NCBI RefSeq assembly: GCF_015235415.1
Contig: NZ_JADGLL010000023.1
Location: 1 to 46,366 of the forward strand
Source of the DNA: Microbacterium paludicola
GTDB taxonomy: Bacteria; Actinomycetota; Actinomycetes; Actinomycetales; Microbacteriaceae
Length of the DNA: 46,366 nucleotides
Reading direction: 5' to 3'
Below the pieces are notes generated by a model. The model searched no databases, had not been told where the DNA came from, and was given only the letters and a program-made list of their open reading frames with translations. The translations under genes were made by a program, and so were the position numbers. Of this stretch, positions 11,585-19,869 are shown one piece after another (position 1 is the stretch's first letter; each line of letters opens with the position of its first letter).

Positions 11585-12559
11585 ATGAGCACGCCGACAA
11601 GCGCCTTCACCATCGCCGCCTCCCCGGTGCCCCTGTTGCGTCCGTGGGCGACCGGCTTCCGCCTCGACGCCGCGGAGCGGCGGGGCGAGCTGCATCGCGT
11701 GCGGCATGGCGTGTACGCCCCGAAGGACCGATGGATGCAGCTCACCCCGTGGGATCGCTACCTCGCACGGGTCCATGCGTACGCGCTCGCGAACCCCGAC
11801 GCGGTATTCATGCTGGAGTCTGCGGCCGCTCTGTCGGGGATGCCCGTCTTCCGCGAGCCGGAGGATGTTCACGTCCTGCAAGCCTCGGGCACGGCGCGAC
11901 GGATCGGCGACGTCCGGACCCATGTCTCCGCCGATGTGCGCGAGATCGTCCGTCTCGACGGCGTCGCCTTCACCGCGCCCGCGGAGACCGCGGTCGACAT
12001 CGCGAGGGCGCGGCACCCCGCGATCGCCCTCGCGGTGGCGGACGGGGCGCTCCGCGTCGACCGCTCCCTGGATCCCACAACGCTCCTGGCGCTGAACGAG
12101 GCCCGCCTCAGCAAGCGCGGCCGCGGACGGGCGCAATGGTCTCTGTCGCGTGCGACGTCTCTCGCCGAGACCGCCATCGAGTCCGTGAGCCGAGCGGTGA
12201 TCGAATGGCTCGGCTACGAGCTGCCGGAGCTGCAGGTCGAGTTCCGGCTGCCGGATGGCACCCTCAGCCGCGTCGACGCGTACTGGCGGACGGCGGATGT
12301 CATCGGTGAGGCGGACGGGCGGGTCAAGTACCGATCGGGCGACGCGACGGTGCTCTGGGAGGAGAAGCGCCGCGAGGACGCCCTCCGCCGCGGCCGCGGC
12401 GGCTTCGGCCGGTGGGGGTGGGACGAAACCGCGGATCCTCCGAAACTGGACGAGATCCTCCGCGCGGCATCTCTGCGCCCGGTGCGCCTCCCCCAGCACG
12501 GTCCGCTCCGCTCCCTCCCCGACGCGCTCGGACGTCGCCGAACCGCACCGCCCGAATGA
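11585..12559 (+). CDS. Orphan AbiEi-like winged-helix protein with nuclease-like C-terminus
   Basis: A 324-aa protein in two parts. Residues about 8-60 resemble the AbiEi antitoxin winged-helix domain, with the typical ELHRVRHGVYAP turn. Residues about 210-270 resemble a DUF559/Vsr-like PD-(D/E)XK fold: VEFRLPDG, then VDAYW and GEADGRVKY. No AbiEii-type nucleotidyltransferase toxin adjoins it, so it is an orphan. The ATG is preferred to an in-frame GTG 42 nt upstream because a degenerate -10 (AAGCGT) sits 6 nt before it. Solo genes of this kind are common in actinobacteria; their role is unknown. Its stop codon lies inside the second palindrome. Confidence 0.7.
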   Translation: MSTPTSAFTIAASPVPLLRPWATGFRLDAAERRGELHRVRHGVYAPKDRWMQLTPWDRYLARVHAYALANPDAVFMLESAAALSGMPVFREPEDVHVLQASGTARRIGDVRTHVSADVREIVRLDGVAFTAPAETAVDIARARHPAIALAVADGALRVDRSLDPTTLLALNEARLSKRGRGRAQWSLSRATSLAETAIESVSRAVIEWLGYELPELQVEFRLPDGTLSRVDAYWRTADVIGEADGRVKYRSGDATVLWEEKRREDALRRGRGGFGRWGWDETADPPKLDEILRAASLRPVRLPQHGPLRSLPDALGRRRTAPPE

Positions 12560-12643
12560 GACAGCGCCGCCCGGCTGAGACTGCGGTTGTCACATGCAGT
12601 CTCAGCCGGGCGGTGAAGTGTCAGCGGCGGACACGCTGTCTCA
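12557..12643. repeat. GAGACTGC-core palindrome, copy 2, with a branched fold
   Basis: Three nested stems. The outer arms TGAGACAGCG (12557-12566) and CGCTGTCTCA (12634-12643) are complementary. Inside is a perfect 18-bp stem (12567-12584 with 12596-12613) with an 11-nt loop, then a 5-bp GTGTC/GACAC hairpin (12618-12634). As RNA or single-stranded DNA this would form a three-way junction. It lies between convergent genes (AbiEi-like and pheT), so it may serve as a two-way terminator. Confidence 0.85.
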
Positions 12644-12677
12644 CGGCCTCGAGGCTGGGCGGGCCGCAGCCCGGGCG

Positions 12678-15170
12678 CTACTCGCGGAGGGTGGCGCCGT
12701 GGCGCTCGGTCGCGAGGGCGACGCCGGCGAGCTTCGCCTCCGTCGCCTCAGCGGCCGTGAGGGTGCGGTCGGGGGCGCGGAAGCGCAGCGCGAACGTCAG
12801 GCTCTTTGAGCCCGCCGGCACTCCCTGGCCGCGGTAGTCGTCGACAAGGCGCACGCTCTCGAGCAGGTCGCCCGCGCCCTCGACGAGCGCGGCGCGCAGC
12901 GCGGCGGCCGGCAGTGCGGCGTCCACGACGAGCGAGACATCCTGCGTCGCGGCCGGGAAGGTCGACAGCGACGCGACGGTCACGCGCTCCCCCGCCATGG
13001 CCAGGATCGCGTCCAGGTCGAGCTCCGCCACGGTCACGCGACCGGGCAGATCCGCGTCGGCGGCCACGGCGGGCAGCAGCTCGCCGACGTAGCCGACCTC
13101 GGCGCCGTCGACGGTGAGCACGCCCGTGCGGCCCGGGTGAAGCGCGGCACGCTGTCCCTGCGCGACGGCGATCTCCACGCCCGCGGCAGCGGCGATCACG
13201 CGCACCGCGTCGAGGGCGACCTCGAGCCCGGCGGCCTCGGCCTCGCGGCCGGGCTGCTTCGGCGCGACCGCCCCCGCGAGAAGCAGCGCGACGTGACGCG
13301 GCTGCGGCGGGATGGACGCATCCAGGCGCGCGAGCGTCTCGGCATCCGGACGCACCGCCATCGGCGGGATGGTCGTGGTGCCGTACTCGACGCCCGGCTT
13401 CGGCAGGAACACGGTGCCGACCTCGAATAGCGCGAGGTCGGTGTGGCCGCGCGCCACGTTGCGGTGCGCGGTCTGCAGGAGGGCCGGGATGAGCGACCGA
13501 CGCAGGAACGGCGTCTGGCCGTCGAGCGCATTCGCGAGGCGCACGCTCGGCAGGTGATCGCCCGTCGCGGAGCCGTGCAGGTCGTTCTGCTCCTCGGACG
13601 TGAACGGGAACGACGGGGTCTCGACGAAACCCGCGGCGGCAAGCGCGTTCGCGACCCGGCGGCGCCCCTGCTGGGCGGGAGTCAGGCCGCGGCCCGAGGG
13701 CGGCGTCGGCAGCACGGACGGGATCTTGTCGACCCCGTCGATGCGCGCGACCTCCTCGGCCAGCGTCCACTTGTCCGTCAGGTCGGGACGCCACGACGGC
13801 GGCGTGACCGCCCAGCCGTCCACGGTCTCCACGACCTCGCACCCGATCAGCGTGAGCGTCTCGGCGATGCGCGCGGCCGTGTAGTCCACGCCCACGAGGC
13901 CCTGCACAAAACCGGCGGGCAGGGCGATCGACGCACGCGAGTAGTCGACGCCGAGCGCGCTGCCGAGCGCGTCGGCCGTGCCGCCGCCCAGCTGCACCAT
14001 CAGGTCGACGACGCGCTGCGCGGACGCGGCCGGCAGCAGCGGGTCGACGCCGCGCTCGAAGCGACGCGAGGCCTCGCTCGGCAGCTTGTGCCGCCGGGCG
14101 GTGCGGGCGATCGAGACCGTGTCGAACACGGCGGCCTCGATCAGGACATCCGTCGTGGTCTCGCCGATCTCGGTGCGCGCGCCGCCCATCACACCGGCCA
14201 GGCCGATGGGGCCCGACTCGTCCGTGATCAGCAGGTCCTCGGTGGAGAGCTTGCGCACCTGGCCGTCGAGAGTCTCGAGCGTCTCGCCCTCGGTCGCGCG
14301 ACGGACGGTGATGCCGCCTGTGAGCTTGTCCAGGTCGTAGCCGTGGATCGGCCCTCCGAGCTCGAGCATCACGTAGTTCGTGATGTCGACGAGCAGCGAG
14401 ATCGACCGGATGCCCGCGAGCGTGAGGCGCGCGATCATCCACGGCGGGGTCGGACGCGCCGGGTCGACGCCGCGCACCGCGCGGGTGACGAACTCGGTCA
14501 CGCCGTTGCGGCCGCGGATCGGCGCGGTGTCGTCGACGACCACGGAGAATCCAGATCCGGATCCGATCTCGGGCAGCGACGCGGGATCGCGGAACGTCGC
14601 ACCGGTTGCATGCGCGTACTCGCGTGCGATGCCGCGGATCGACAGGGCGTAGCCGCGATCCGGGGTCACGTTCACATCGACCGCGACATCGTCAAGGCCG
14701 AGCAGGGCGATCGCATCCGTGCCGGGCTCGGCGTCGATCCCGAGCTCGACGAGCCGGAGGATGCCGTTGTGCTCGTCGCCGAGGCCGAGCTCGCGGGCCG
14801 ACGCGATCATGCCGTCGGACACGTGGCCATACGTCTTGCGCGCCGAGATGGGGAACGGGCCGGGAAGGACCGCACCGGGAAGCGACACAACGACCTTGTC
14901 GCCCTCGAAGAAGTTGGACGCGCCACAGACGATGCCACGCGGTTCGGCCTCTCCGACGTCGACCTGGCACCAGCGGATGGTCTTGCCGTTCGACTGCGGC
15001 TCGGCCTCGAACGATAGGACCGCGCCGACGACAACGGGGCCGCTCAGCTCGAAGCGGAAGACGTCCTCCTCCTCGAAGCCGACCGAGACGAGCGCCGCGA
15101 GGACGTCCTCGGGGGTCGCCTCGCCGGGGACATCCACGTACTCACGCAACCACGACAGCGGGACGCGCAT
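12678..15170 (-). CDS. pheT: Phenylalanyl-tRNA synthetase beta subunit
   Basis: The 830-aa beta chain of the alpha2-beta2 enzyme. It opens with MRVPLSWLREYVDVP, followed by the EMAP/Myf-type tRNA-binding domain (about 40-150), the B3/B4 region containing the editing site, the B5 domain and the catalytic-like core. It ends in the ferredoxin-fold anticodon-binding domain (STFPAATQDVSLVVD to the C-terminus). The ATG overlaps the pheS stop by one base (TGATG). The stop is 34 nt from the branched palindrome. Confidence 0.96.
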   Translation of the reverse strand: MRVPLSWLREYVDVPGEATPEDVLAALVSVGFEEEDVFRFELSGPVVVGAVLSFEAEPQSNGKTIRWCQVDVGEAEPRGIVCGASNFFEGDKVVVSLPGAVLPGPFPISARKTYGHVSDGMIASARELGLGDEHNGILRLVELGIDAEPGTDAIALLGLDDVAVDVNVTPDRGYALSIRGIAREYAHATGATFRDPASLPEIGSGSGFSVVVDDTAPIRGRNGVTEFVTRAVRGVDPARPTPPWMIARLTLAGIRSISLLVDITNYVMLELGGPIHGYDLDKLTGGITVRRATEGETLETLDGQVRKLSTEDLLITDESGPIGLAGVMGGARTEIGETTTDVLIEAAVFDTVSIARTARRHKLPSEASRRFERGVDPLLPAASAQRVVDLMVQLGGGTADALGSALGVDYSRASIALPAGFVQGLVGVDYTAARIAETLTLIGCEVVETVDGWAVTPPSWRPDLTDKWTLAEEVARIDGVDKIPSVLPTPPSGRGLTPAQQGRRRVANALAAAGFVETPSFPFTSEEQNDLHGSATGDHLPSVRLANALDGQTPFLRRSLIPALLQTAHRNVARGHTDLALFEVGTVFLPKPGVEYGTTTIPPMAVRPDAETLARLDASIPPQPRHVALLLAGAVAPKQPGREAEAAGLEVALDAVRVIAAAAGVEIAVAQGQRAALHPGRTGVLTVDGAEVGYVGELLPAVAADADLPGRVTVAELDLDAILAMAGERVTVASLSTFPAATQDVSLVVDAALPAAALRAALVEGAGDLLESVRLVDDYRGQGVPAGSKSLTFALRFRAPDRTLTAAEATEAKLAGVALATERHGATLRE

Positions 15171-16210
15171 CACACCACCATCCCGAACTGCTCGCTGAAG
15201 CGGACATCGCCCTCGGCCATGTCGCGCATGTCCTGCACGTCGCTGCGGAACATCAGTGCCCGCTCGATCCCGATCCCGAACGCGAAGCCCGAGTACACCT
15301 CGGGGTCGATGCCCGCGGCGCGCAGCACGTTGGGGTTGACCATGCCGCAGCCGCCCCACTCGATCCAGCGCGCGCCGCCCTTGAAGGTCGGGTGCCACAG
15401 GTCGAACTCGGCCGACGGCTCGGTGAAGGGGAAGTAGTTGGTGCGCAGACGCGTCTTCGCCTCGTCGCCGAACAGCGCCTTGGCGATGTGGTCGAGCGTG
15501 CCCTTGAGGTGCGCCATCGTGATGCCCTTGTCGACCACGAGGCCCTCTGCCTGCGTGAACACCGGCAGGTGCGTGGCGTCGAACTCATCGGTGCGGTACA
15601 CGCGGCCGGGGCAGAGGATGTAGATCGGCAGGTCGCGCTCGAGCATCGAGCGCACCTGCACGGGGCTGGTGTGCGTGCGCATCACGAGGTGGCGAGCCAC
15701 CGGATCGACGAAGAACGTGTCCTGCATCTGGCGCGCGGGGTGGTCCTCGTCGAAGTTCAGGGCGTCGAAGTTGAACCACTCGTGCTCGAGCTCGGGGCCC
15801 TCCGCGATCTCCCAGCCCATGCCGACGAACACGTCGCTGATCTGCTCCTGCAGCAGGCTCATGGGGTGGCGGGCGCCGACGCGCGTGCGCGACGGGATGG
15901 CGGTGATGTCGATGCGCTCGGCCTCGAGACGCGCAGCGGTCTCGGCCTCGGCGAGCTCCGCCTCGCGCGCGGCGAGTGCCTGGTTCACCCGCCCGCGGGC
16001 CGAGCCCACGAGCTTGCCGAACTCGGCCTTGCGGTCGTTCGGGACGTGACGCATCTGCGCGTTCAGCGCGGCGAGCGTCGATCCCTCCCCCGCGTGGGCG
16101 GATCGGGCGGCCTTCAGGGCCGCGGTGTCGGGTGCGGAGGCGATCGCCGCGAGCGCGTCCGCGACCGCCGCCTCCACCGCCTCGGGCGTGATCTCGGGAA
16201 CGTCAGACAC
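15170..16210 (-). CDS. pheS: Phenylalanyl-tRNA synthetase alpha subunit
   Basis: The catalytic alpha chain, 346 aa. The N-terminal coiled-coil region (about 1-100, Ala/Glu-rich) binds tRNA. Class II synthetase motifs follow: HPARQMQDTFF, RTHTSPVQVR, the GGCGMVNPNVL block and the motif 3 region GFAFGIGIERALM. The GTG start has a TAGACT -10 ending 8 nt upstream, so this operon is predicted to be leaderless. No attenuator peptide or T-box was seen, consistent with the 43-nt spacer to the upstream gene. Confidence 0.96.
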   Translation of the reverse strand: MSDVPEITPEAVEAAVADALAAIASAPDTAALKAARSAHAGEGSTLAALNAQMRHVPNDRKAEFGKLVGSARGRVNQALAAREAELAEAETAARLEAERIDITAIPSRTRVGARHPMSLLQEQISDVFVGMGWEIAEGPELEHEWFNFDALNFDEDHPARQMQDTFFVDPVARHLVMRTHTSPVQVRSMLERDLPIYILCPGRVYRTDEFDATHLPVFTQAEGLVVDKGITMAHLKGTLDHIAKALFGDEAKTRLRTNYFPFTEPSAEFDLWHPTFKGGARWIEWGGCGMVNPNVLRAAGIDPEVYSGFAFGIGIERALMFRSDVQDMRDMAEGDVRFSEQFGMVV

Positions 16211-16218
16211 GAGAACCG

Positions 16219-16224
16219 AGTCTA
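16219..16224 (-). promoter_or_regulatory. -10 element of pheST
   Basis: TAGACT on the minus strand, 8 nt before the pheS GTG. Confidence 0.5.
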
Positions 16225-16252
16225 TCCGCGGTGGGATGCCGCCCGCGTCGCG

Positions 16253-17269
16253 TCAGGTACTGCTGGTCCCGCCGTCGCCGCCTGCGCCGCCGAAGCCACC
16301 GCCGGTGTTCGTGCCGTCGTACTTCCCGAGCCCGCGGCGAGCGGCGAGTGCGTCACCCTTCTGCACCGCGTCGAGGTGCTCGAGGTCCTGCACGCCGATG
16401 ACCTCGGTGTTGGTTCCCTCGTGCAGGCGCGGCGCGATCGCCTCCTGGGCGGCACGCACGCGCGGCGACTTCTGCATCCGCTTCTCGACCAGGCGTGCCG
16501 CGCTCGAGAGGATCAGGCAGAGGCCGATGTAGATGATGCCGACGATCATCGTGGACTGGATGATCGGCGAGTCGAGCGTCGCGGCCGAGCCGAGGCGCTT
16601 GGCGAAGAACAGCAGCTCCTCGTAGGTGATGATGAAGCCGATCGCCGTGTCCTTCAGCGTGACGACGAGCTGCGACAGGATCACGGGCATCATCGCCCGG
16701 ATCGCCTGGGGAAGCAGGATGAGGCGCATCACGCCCGCCTTGCGCAGGCCGATCGCGTAGCCGGCCTCGCGCTGACCGCGCGGCAGCGACTCGACGCCGG
16801 CGCGGATCACCTCGGCCAGGACCGAGCCGTTGTACGCGACGAGCGCGATCACAACGACCCAGAAGCTCGGCATCCGGATGCCGATGACCGGCAGTCCGTA
16901 GTAGAGGAGGAACATCATGACCAGCACGGGCACGGCGCGCAGGAACTCGGTGATCGCCGTGACGGGCCAGCGCACCCAGGCGTGGTCGGACAGACGCCCG
17001 ATCGCCAGGATGAAGCCGAAAGCGAGCGCGCCGACGGCCGCGAGCGCGAAGGCCGAGACGGTGTTGAGGGCGCCCTGGGCGATCTGCACCCAGATCGCCG
17101 TGTAGGTGAACGCCTCCCACTTGGAGGCGACGAACTGGCCGGTCACGGCGAGGCGCCAGACGAGGAAGCCGACGACCGCGGCCACCACCAGGATGGTGAG
17201 GACGCCGATGACCCGGTTGCGCGCGATCGCGCGGGGACCGGGGACGTCATACAGGACGCTGCCGCTCAT
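16253..17269 (-). CDS. gluD: Polar amino-acid ABC transporter permease (GluD-like)
   Basis: The second inner-membrane permease of a HisM/GltK-family importer, 338 aa. Segments near 18-40, 65-92, 105-130, 133-155 and 215-245 look membrane-spanning. The EAA loop that contacts the ATPase is RAGVESLPRGQREAGYAIG and following (about 156-190). It has an unusual cytoplasmic tail of about 75 residues after the last segment, ending in a glycine-rich GGGFGGAGGDGG stretch. The ATG overlaps the gluC stop as ATGA. Substrate (glutamate or related) is inferred from operon order. Confidence 0.88.
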   Translation of the reverse strand: MSGSVLYDVPGPRAIARNRVIGVLTILVVAAVVGFLVWRLAVTGQFVASKWEAFTYTAIWVQIAQGALNTVSAFALAAVGALAFGFILAIGRLSDHAWVRWPVTAITEFLRAVPVLVMMFLLYYGLPVIGIRMPSFWVVVIALVAYNGSVLAEVIRAGVESLPRGQREAGYAIGLRKAGVMRLILLPQAIRAMMPVILSQLVVTLKDTAIGFIITYEELLFFAKRLGSAATLDSPIIQSTMIVGIIYIGLCLILSSAARLVEKRMQKSPRVRAAQEAIAPRLHEGTNTEVIGVQDLEHLDAVQKGDALAARRGLGKYDGTNTGGGFGGAGGDGGTSST

Positions 17270-17922
17270 CGGGCCACCCTCCAACGGTTCTCGAGCGTTC
17301 GCTGCGCCCACGAGAGCAGCAGCACGAGGGCGACGAAGATCACGAGCATCCACAGGATGACGACGAGCTGGTTCTCTCCCTGCTCACTGAGCCAGTCGCG
17401 CATGGAGCCGAGATTGAACACCGCGAAGCCTGCCGCCACAGTGGTGTTCTTCAGCAGGGCGATGAAGACGCTCATCATCGGCGGGATCACCGAGCGGAAC
17501 GCCTGGGGAAGCACAACAAGCGTCATCACCTGGCCGAACGTGAGCCCGATCGCGCGGGCCGCCTCCGCCTGGCCGACGGGCACGGTGTTGATTCCCGACC
17601 GGATCGTCTCCGCCACATACGTGGCGGTGTAGACGCCGAGCGCGCCGATCGCGAACAGCACCTCCCTGCCGCCGCTGGCGCGGACGCCGATCAAGGGCGG
17701 AAGCGCATACGCGAAGCCGAAGAACACGAGCGTCAGGGGCGTGTTCCGGATGGTGTTGACGTAGAACGTGCCGACCGCGCGCGCGATGGGCACCGGGGAG
17801 ACGCGCATCGCGCCGACGATCGTGCCGAGCACGAGAGCCAGCAGCCCGCCGCCGAAGAACAGCTTGAGGGTGCCGAGCAGTGCCTCGACCCACAGGTCTG
17901 CGTGGTCGGTGATGGCGCCCAT
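17266..17922 (-). CDS. gluC: Polar amino-acid ABC transporter permease (GluC-like)
   Basis: The first permease, 218 aa, with about five transmembrane segments and the EAA loop INTVPVGQAEAARAIGLTFG (about 111-130). The MGAITDHADLW start has an AAGGAG ribosome site 6-7 nt upstream; longer in-frame extensions are Arg/Pro-rich and read through the intergenic hairpin. It pairs with GluD in the membrane and lies 77 nt downstream of the binding-protein gene, beyond a long hairpin that probably lowers its expression relative to gluB. Confidence 0.9.
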   Translation of the reverse strand: MGAITDHADLWVEALLGTLKLFFGGGLLALVLGTIVGAMRVSPVPIARAVGTFYVNTIRNTPLTLVFFGFAYALPPLIGVRASGGREVLFAIGALGVYTATYVAETIRSGINTVPVGQAEAARAIGLTFGQVMTLVVLPQAFRSVIPPMMSVFIALLKNTTVAAGFAVFNLGSMRDWLSEQGENQLVVILWMLVIFVALVLLLSWAQRTLENRWRVAR

Positions 17923-17958
17923 GCGACTCCTTCGCGCGCGTCCGGAAAGTGAGGGGAA

Positions 17959-17993
17959 CGCGCCCGGGGCGGCCTGAGGCCACCCCGGGCGCG
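17959..17993 (-). other. Intercistronic hairpin between gluB and gluC
   Basis: The stem is an 11-bp arm (CGCGCCCGGGG with CCCCGGGCGCG), one C/A mismatch, four more GGCC/GGCC pairs and a TGA loop. It starts 6 nt after the gluB stop. No U-tract follows, so it is more likely an mRNA-stabilising or partial-terminator element, as often found after binding-protein genes, than a full terminator. Confidence 0.65.
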
Positions 17994-17999
17994 CGGGGG

Positions 18000-18905
18000 T
18001 CAGTCGACCGTCGGCTGCTCGGCCTTGACGCCGGCCGGCTCGAGGTACTGCTCGTACAGCGCGGTCCACACGTCGCCGCCGTCGGTGAGGAGCGTGTTGA
18101 TGTGGTCCTTCAGCGCCGTGTCGCCGTCGGTGATGCCGATGCCGTAGCGCTCCTCGCTGAAGGGCTCACCGGCGAGCTTGAGCTCCTCCGGCTCGAGCGC
18201 GACGTAGCCGGCGAGGATCGCCTCGTCCGTCGTGATCGCGTCGACCTGGCCGGCCTTGAGCTGCTCGACGCACTCGGAGTACGTCTGACGCTCGGTGACC
18301 TCGCCGTCGTACTCCTCGCGGATGCGCTGCAGCGGCGTGGAGCCCGTGACCGAGCACGTCACCTTGTCGGCGAGGTCGTCGGGACCGGTGATCTCCTCGT
18401 CATCGGCGCGGACCAGCAGGCCCTGACCGGTGATGAAGTACGGGCCGGCGAAGTCGATGACCTCGTCGCGCGCATCCGTCATCGAGTAGGTGCCGACGTA
18501 GAAGTCGACGCCGCCGTTGATGATCTCCTGCTCGCGGTTGGCGGAGGGAACCGTCTTGAACTCGATCTCCTCCTCGTCGAAGCCGAGCGACGCGGCGACC
18601 CAGCGGGCGATGTCGACGTCGAAGCCGGTGCGCTCCTGCGTCACCGGGTCCTCGTAGCCGAGGCCGGGCTGGTCGGCCTTGACGCCGATGACGATCTTGC
18701 CGGCCTCGGTGGCCCGCTCGAACGTCGGGCTGTCGAGCTCGACGCCCTCGGCGACCTCCCAGAGGGCGCCCTCGCCGGGCTCGGCGCCGCCGCTCGCGCC
18801 GGGGTCGGTCGGCGAGCCGCTGTTGCACGCCGTGAGCGCCAGGAGCGCGGCGAGGCCGAGGCCTGCGCCGGCCGCGACGCGCGAGGTCCGCTTGATGCTG
18901 AACAT
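18000..18905 (-). CDS. gluB: Amino-acid ABC transporter substrate-binding lipoprotein (GluB-like)
   Basis: The extracellular solute-binding protein of family 3, 301 aa. The signal peptide MFSIKRTSRVAAGAG and following ends in the lipobox LTAC, with lipidated C27. The mature part begins with a Gly/Ser/Pro linker, then GKIVIGVKADQPGLGY and GFDVDIARW, typical of glutamate/glutamine binding proteins. C232-containing SVTGSTP-type segments form the second lobe. AAGGAGG lies 7 nt before the ATG. It follows gluA and precedes a stem-loop and the permease genes. Confidence 0.9.
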   Translation of the reverse strand: MFSIKRTSRVAAGAGLGLAALLALTACNSGSPTDPGASGGAEPGEGALWEVAEGVELDSPTFERATEAGKIVIGVKADQPGLGYEDPVTQERTGFDVDIARWVAASLGFDEEEIEFKTVPSANREQEIINGGVDFYVGTYSMTDARDEVIDFAGPYFITGQGLLVRADDEEITGPDDLADKVTCSVTGSTPLQRIREEYDGEVTERQTYSECVEQLKAGQVDAITTDEAILAGYVALEPEELKLAGEPFSEERYGIGITDGDTALKDHINTLLTDGGDVWTALYEQYLEPAGVKAEQPTVD

Positions 18906-18990
18906 GTGGTTCCTCCTTGGTGGGGTGGTCTGTCCGGGGACGCCTCGTCGCGCCACCGGGACGGCGATCGCGCGGTGCGCGATCCGCGTG

Positions 18991-19731
18991 TCAGTGGGTG
19001 ATGAGCTTCGAGAGGAAGTCCTTGGCGCGGTCGCTCTTCGGGTGGGTGAAGAACTCCTCGGGCGTCGCCTCCTCGACGATCTGCCCATCCGCCATAAACA
19101 CAACGCGGTTCGCGGCCTTGCGGGCGAAGCCCATCTCGTGGGTGACGACGATCATCGTCATCCCCTCCTTGGCGAGGGAGATCATGACGTCGAGGACCTC
19201 GTTGATCATCTCGGGGTCGAGCGCGCTTGTCGGCTCGTCGAAGAGCATGACCTTCGGGTGCATCGCCAGCGCGCGAGCGATCGCGACGCGCTGCTGCTGG
19301 CCGCCCGAGAGCTGCGCGGGAAGCTTCGATGCCTGGTGGCCCACGCCCACGCGGTCGAGCAGCGCCTGCGCCTCCTTCTCGGCGTCGGCCTTCTTCATGC
19401 CCCGCACCTTCATCGGCCCGAGGGTGACGTTCTCGAGGATCGTCAGGTGGGCGAAGAGGTTGAAGGACTGGAAGACCATGCCGACCTCGGCACGCAGCTC
19501 GGCGAGGCCCTTGCCCTCCTTGGGCAGCTCCTTGCCGTCGATCATGATCGTTCCGCTCGTGATCGTCTCGAGTCGGTTGATCGTGCGGCACAGGGTGGAC
19601 TTGCCGGATCCGGACGGGCCGATCACGACGACGACCTCACCCTTGTCGACCGTGAGGTTGACGTCCTTCAATGCGTGGAAGTCGCCATAGTGCTTCTGCA
19701 CGTCCTGGACGACGACGAGGGGCTCTGCCAT
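18991..19731 (-). CDS. gluA: Amino-acid ABC transporter ATP-binding protein (GluA-like)
   Basis: The cytoplasmic ATPase, 246 aa, of the GlnQ/GluA family. Walker A is GPSGSGKST (38-46), the Q-loop falls in [11 protein letters not shown], the signature LSGGQQQR is at 141-148 and Walker [10 protein letters not shown] at 161-169. The ATG of MAEPL was chosen over a GTG three codons upstream because a TAGGGT -10 ends 7 nt before the ATG, predicting a leaderless mRNA. It is the first gene of the gluABCD operon, the same order as in Corynebacterium. Confidence 0.93.
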   Translation of the reverse strand: MAEPLVVVQDVQKHYGDFHALKDVNLTVDKGEVVVVIGPSGSGKSTLCRTINRLETITSGTIMIDGKELPKEGKGLAELRAEVGMVFQSFNLFAHLTILENVTLGPMKVRGMKKADAEKEAQALLDRVGVGHQASKLPAQLSGGQQQRVAIARALAMHPKVMLFDEPTSALDPEMINEVLDVMISLAKEGMTMIVVTHEMGFARKAANRVVFMADGQIVEEATPEEFFTHPKSDRAKDFLSKLITH

Positions 19732-19738
19732 GCATGTC

Positions 19739-19744
19739 ACCCTA
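19739..19744 (-). promoter_or_regulatory. -10 element of the gluABCD operon
   Basis: TAGGGT on the minus strand, 7 nt before the gluA ATG. Confidence 0.45.
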
Positions 19745-19841
19745 TGGGGTCCCCTGGGAGCGAACCAGCAACGCCCGGGCCGCTTTACCGAGTTGTAACA
19801 GGCGCGGAGCGGCGCCGCAATGCTCCCGCTGGCCGGGCCAT

Positions 19842-19860
19842 CCGGGCGTGTTGCGCCCGG
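19842..19860 (-). terminator. Hairpin downstream of tsnR, candidate terminator
   Basis: Arms CCGGGCG and CGCCCGG (7 bp) with a TGTTG loop, 10 nt past the tsnR stop. It has no U-run. It is nearly identical to the hairpin that follows tyrS. Confidence 0.45.
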
Positions 19861-19869
19861 GCACCGACC

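Noticed and set aside
14606..17632. A 1008-codon open frame on the plus strand opposite pheST and gluD
   Set aside because: It is antisense to clearly recognised genes, is rich in Arg, His and Asp, and arises from the GC-biased codon use of the minus-strand genes. No domain pattern is visible.
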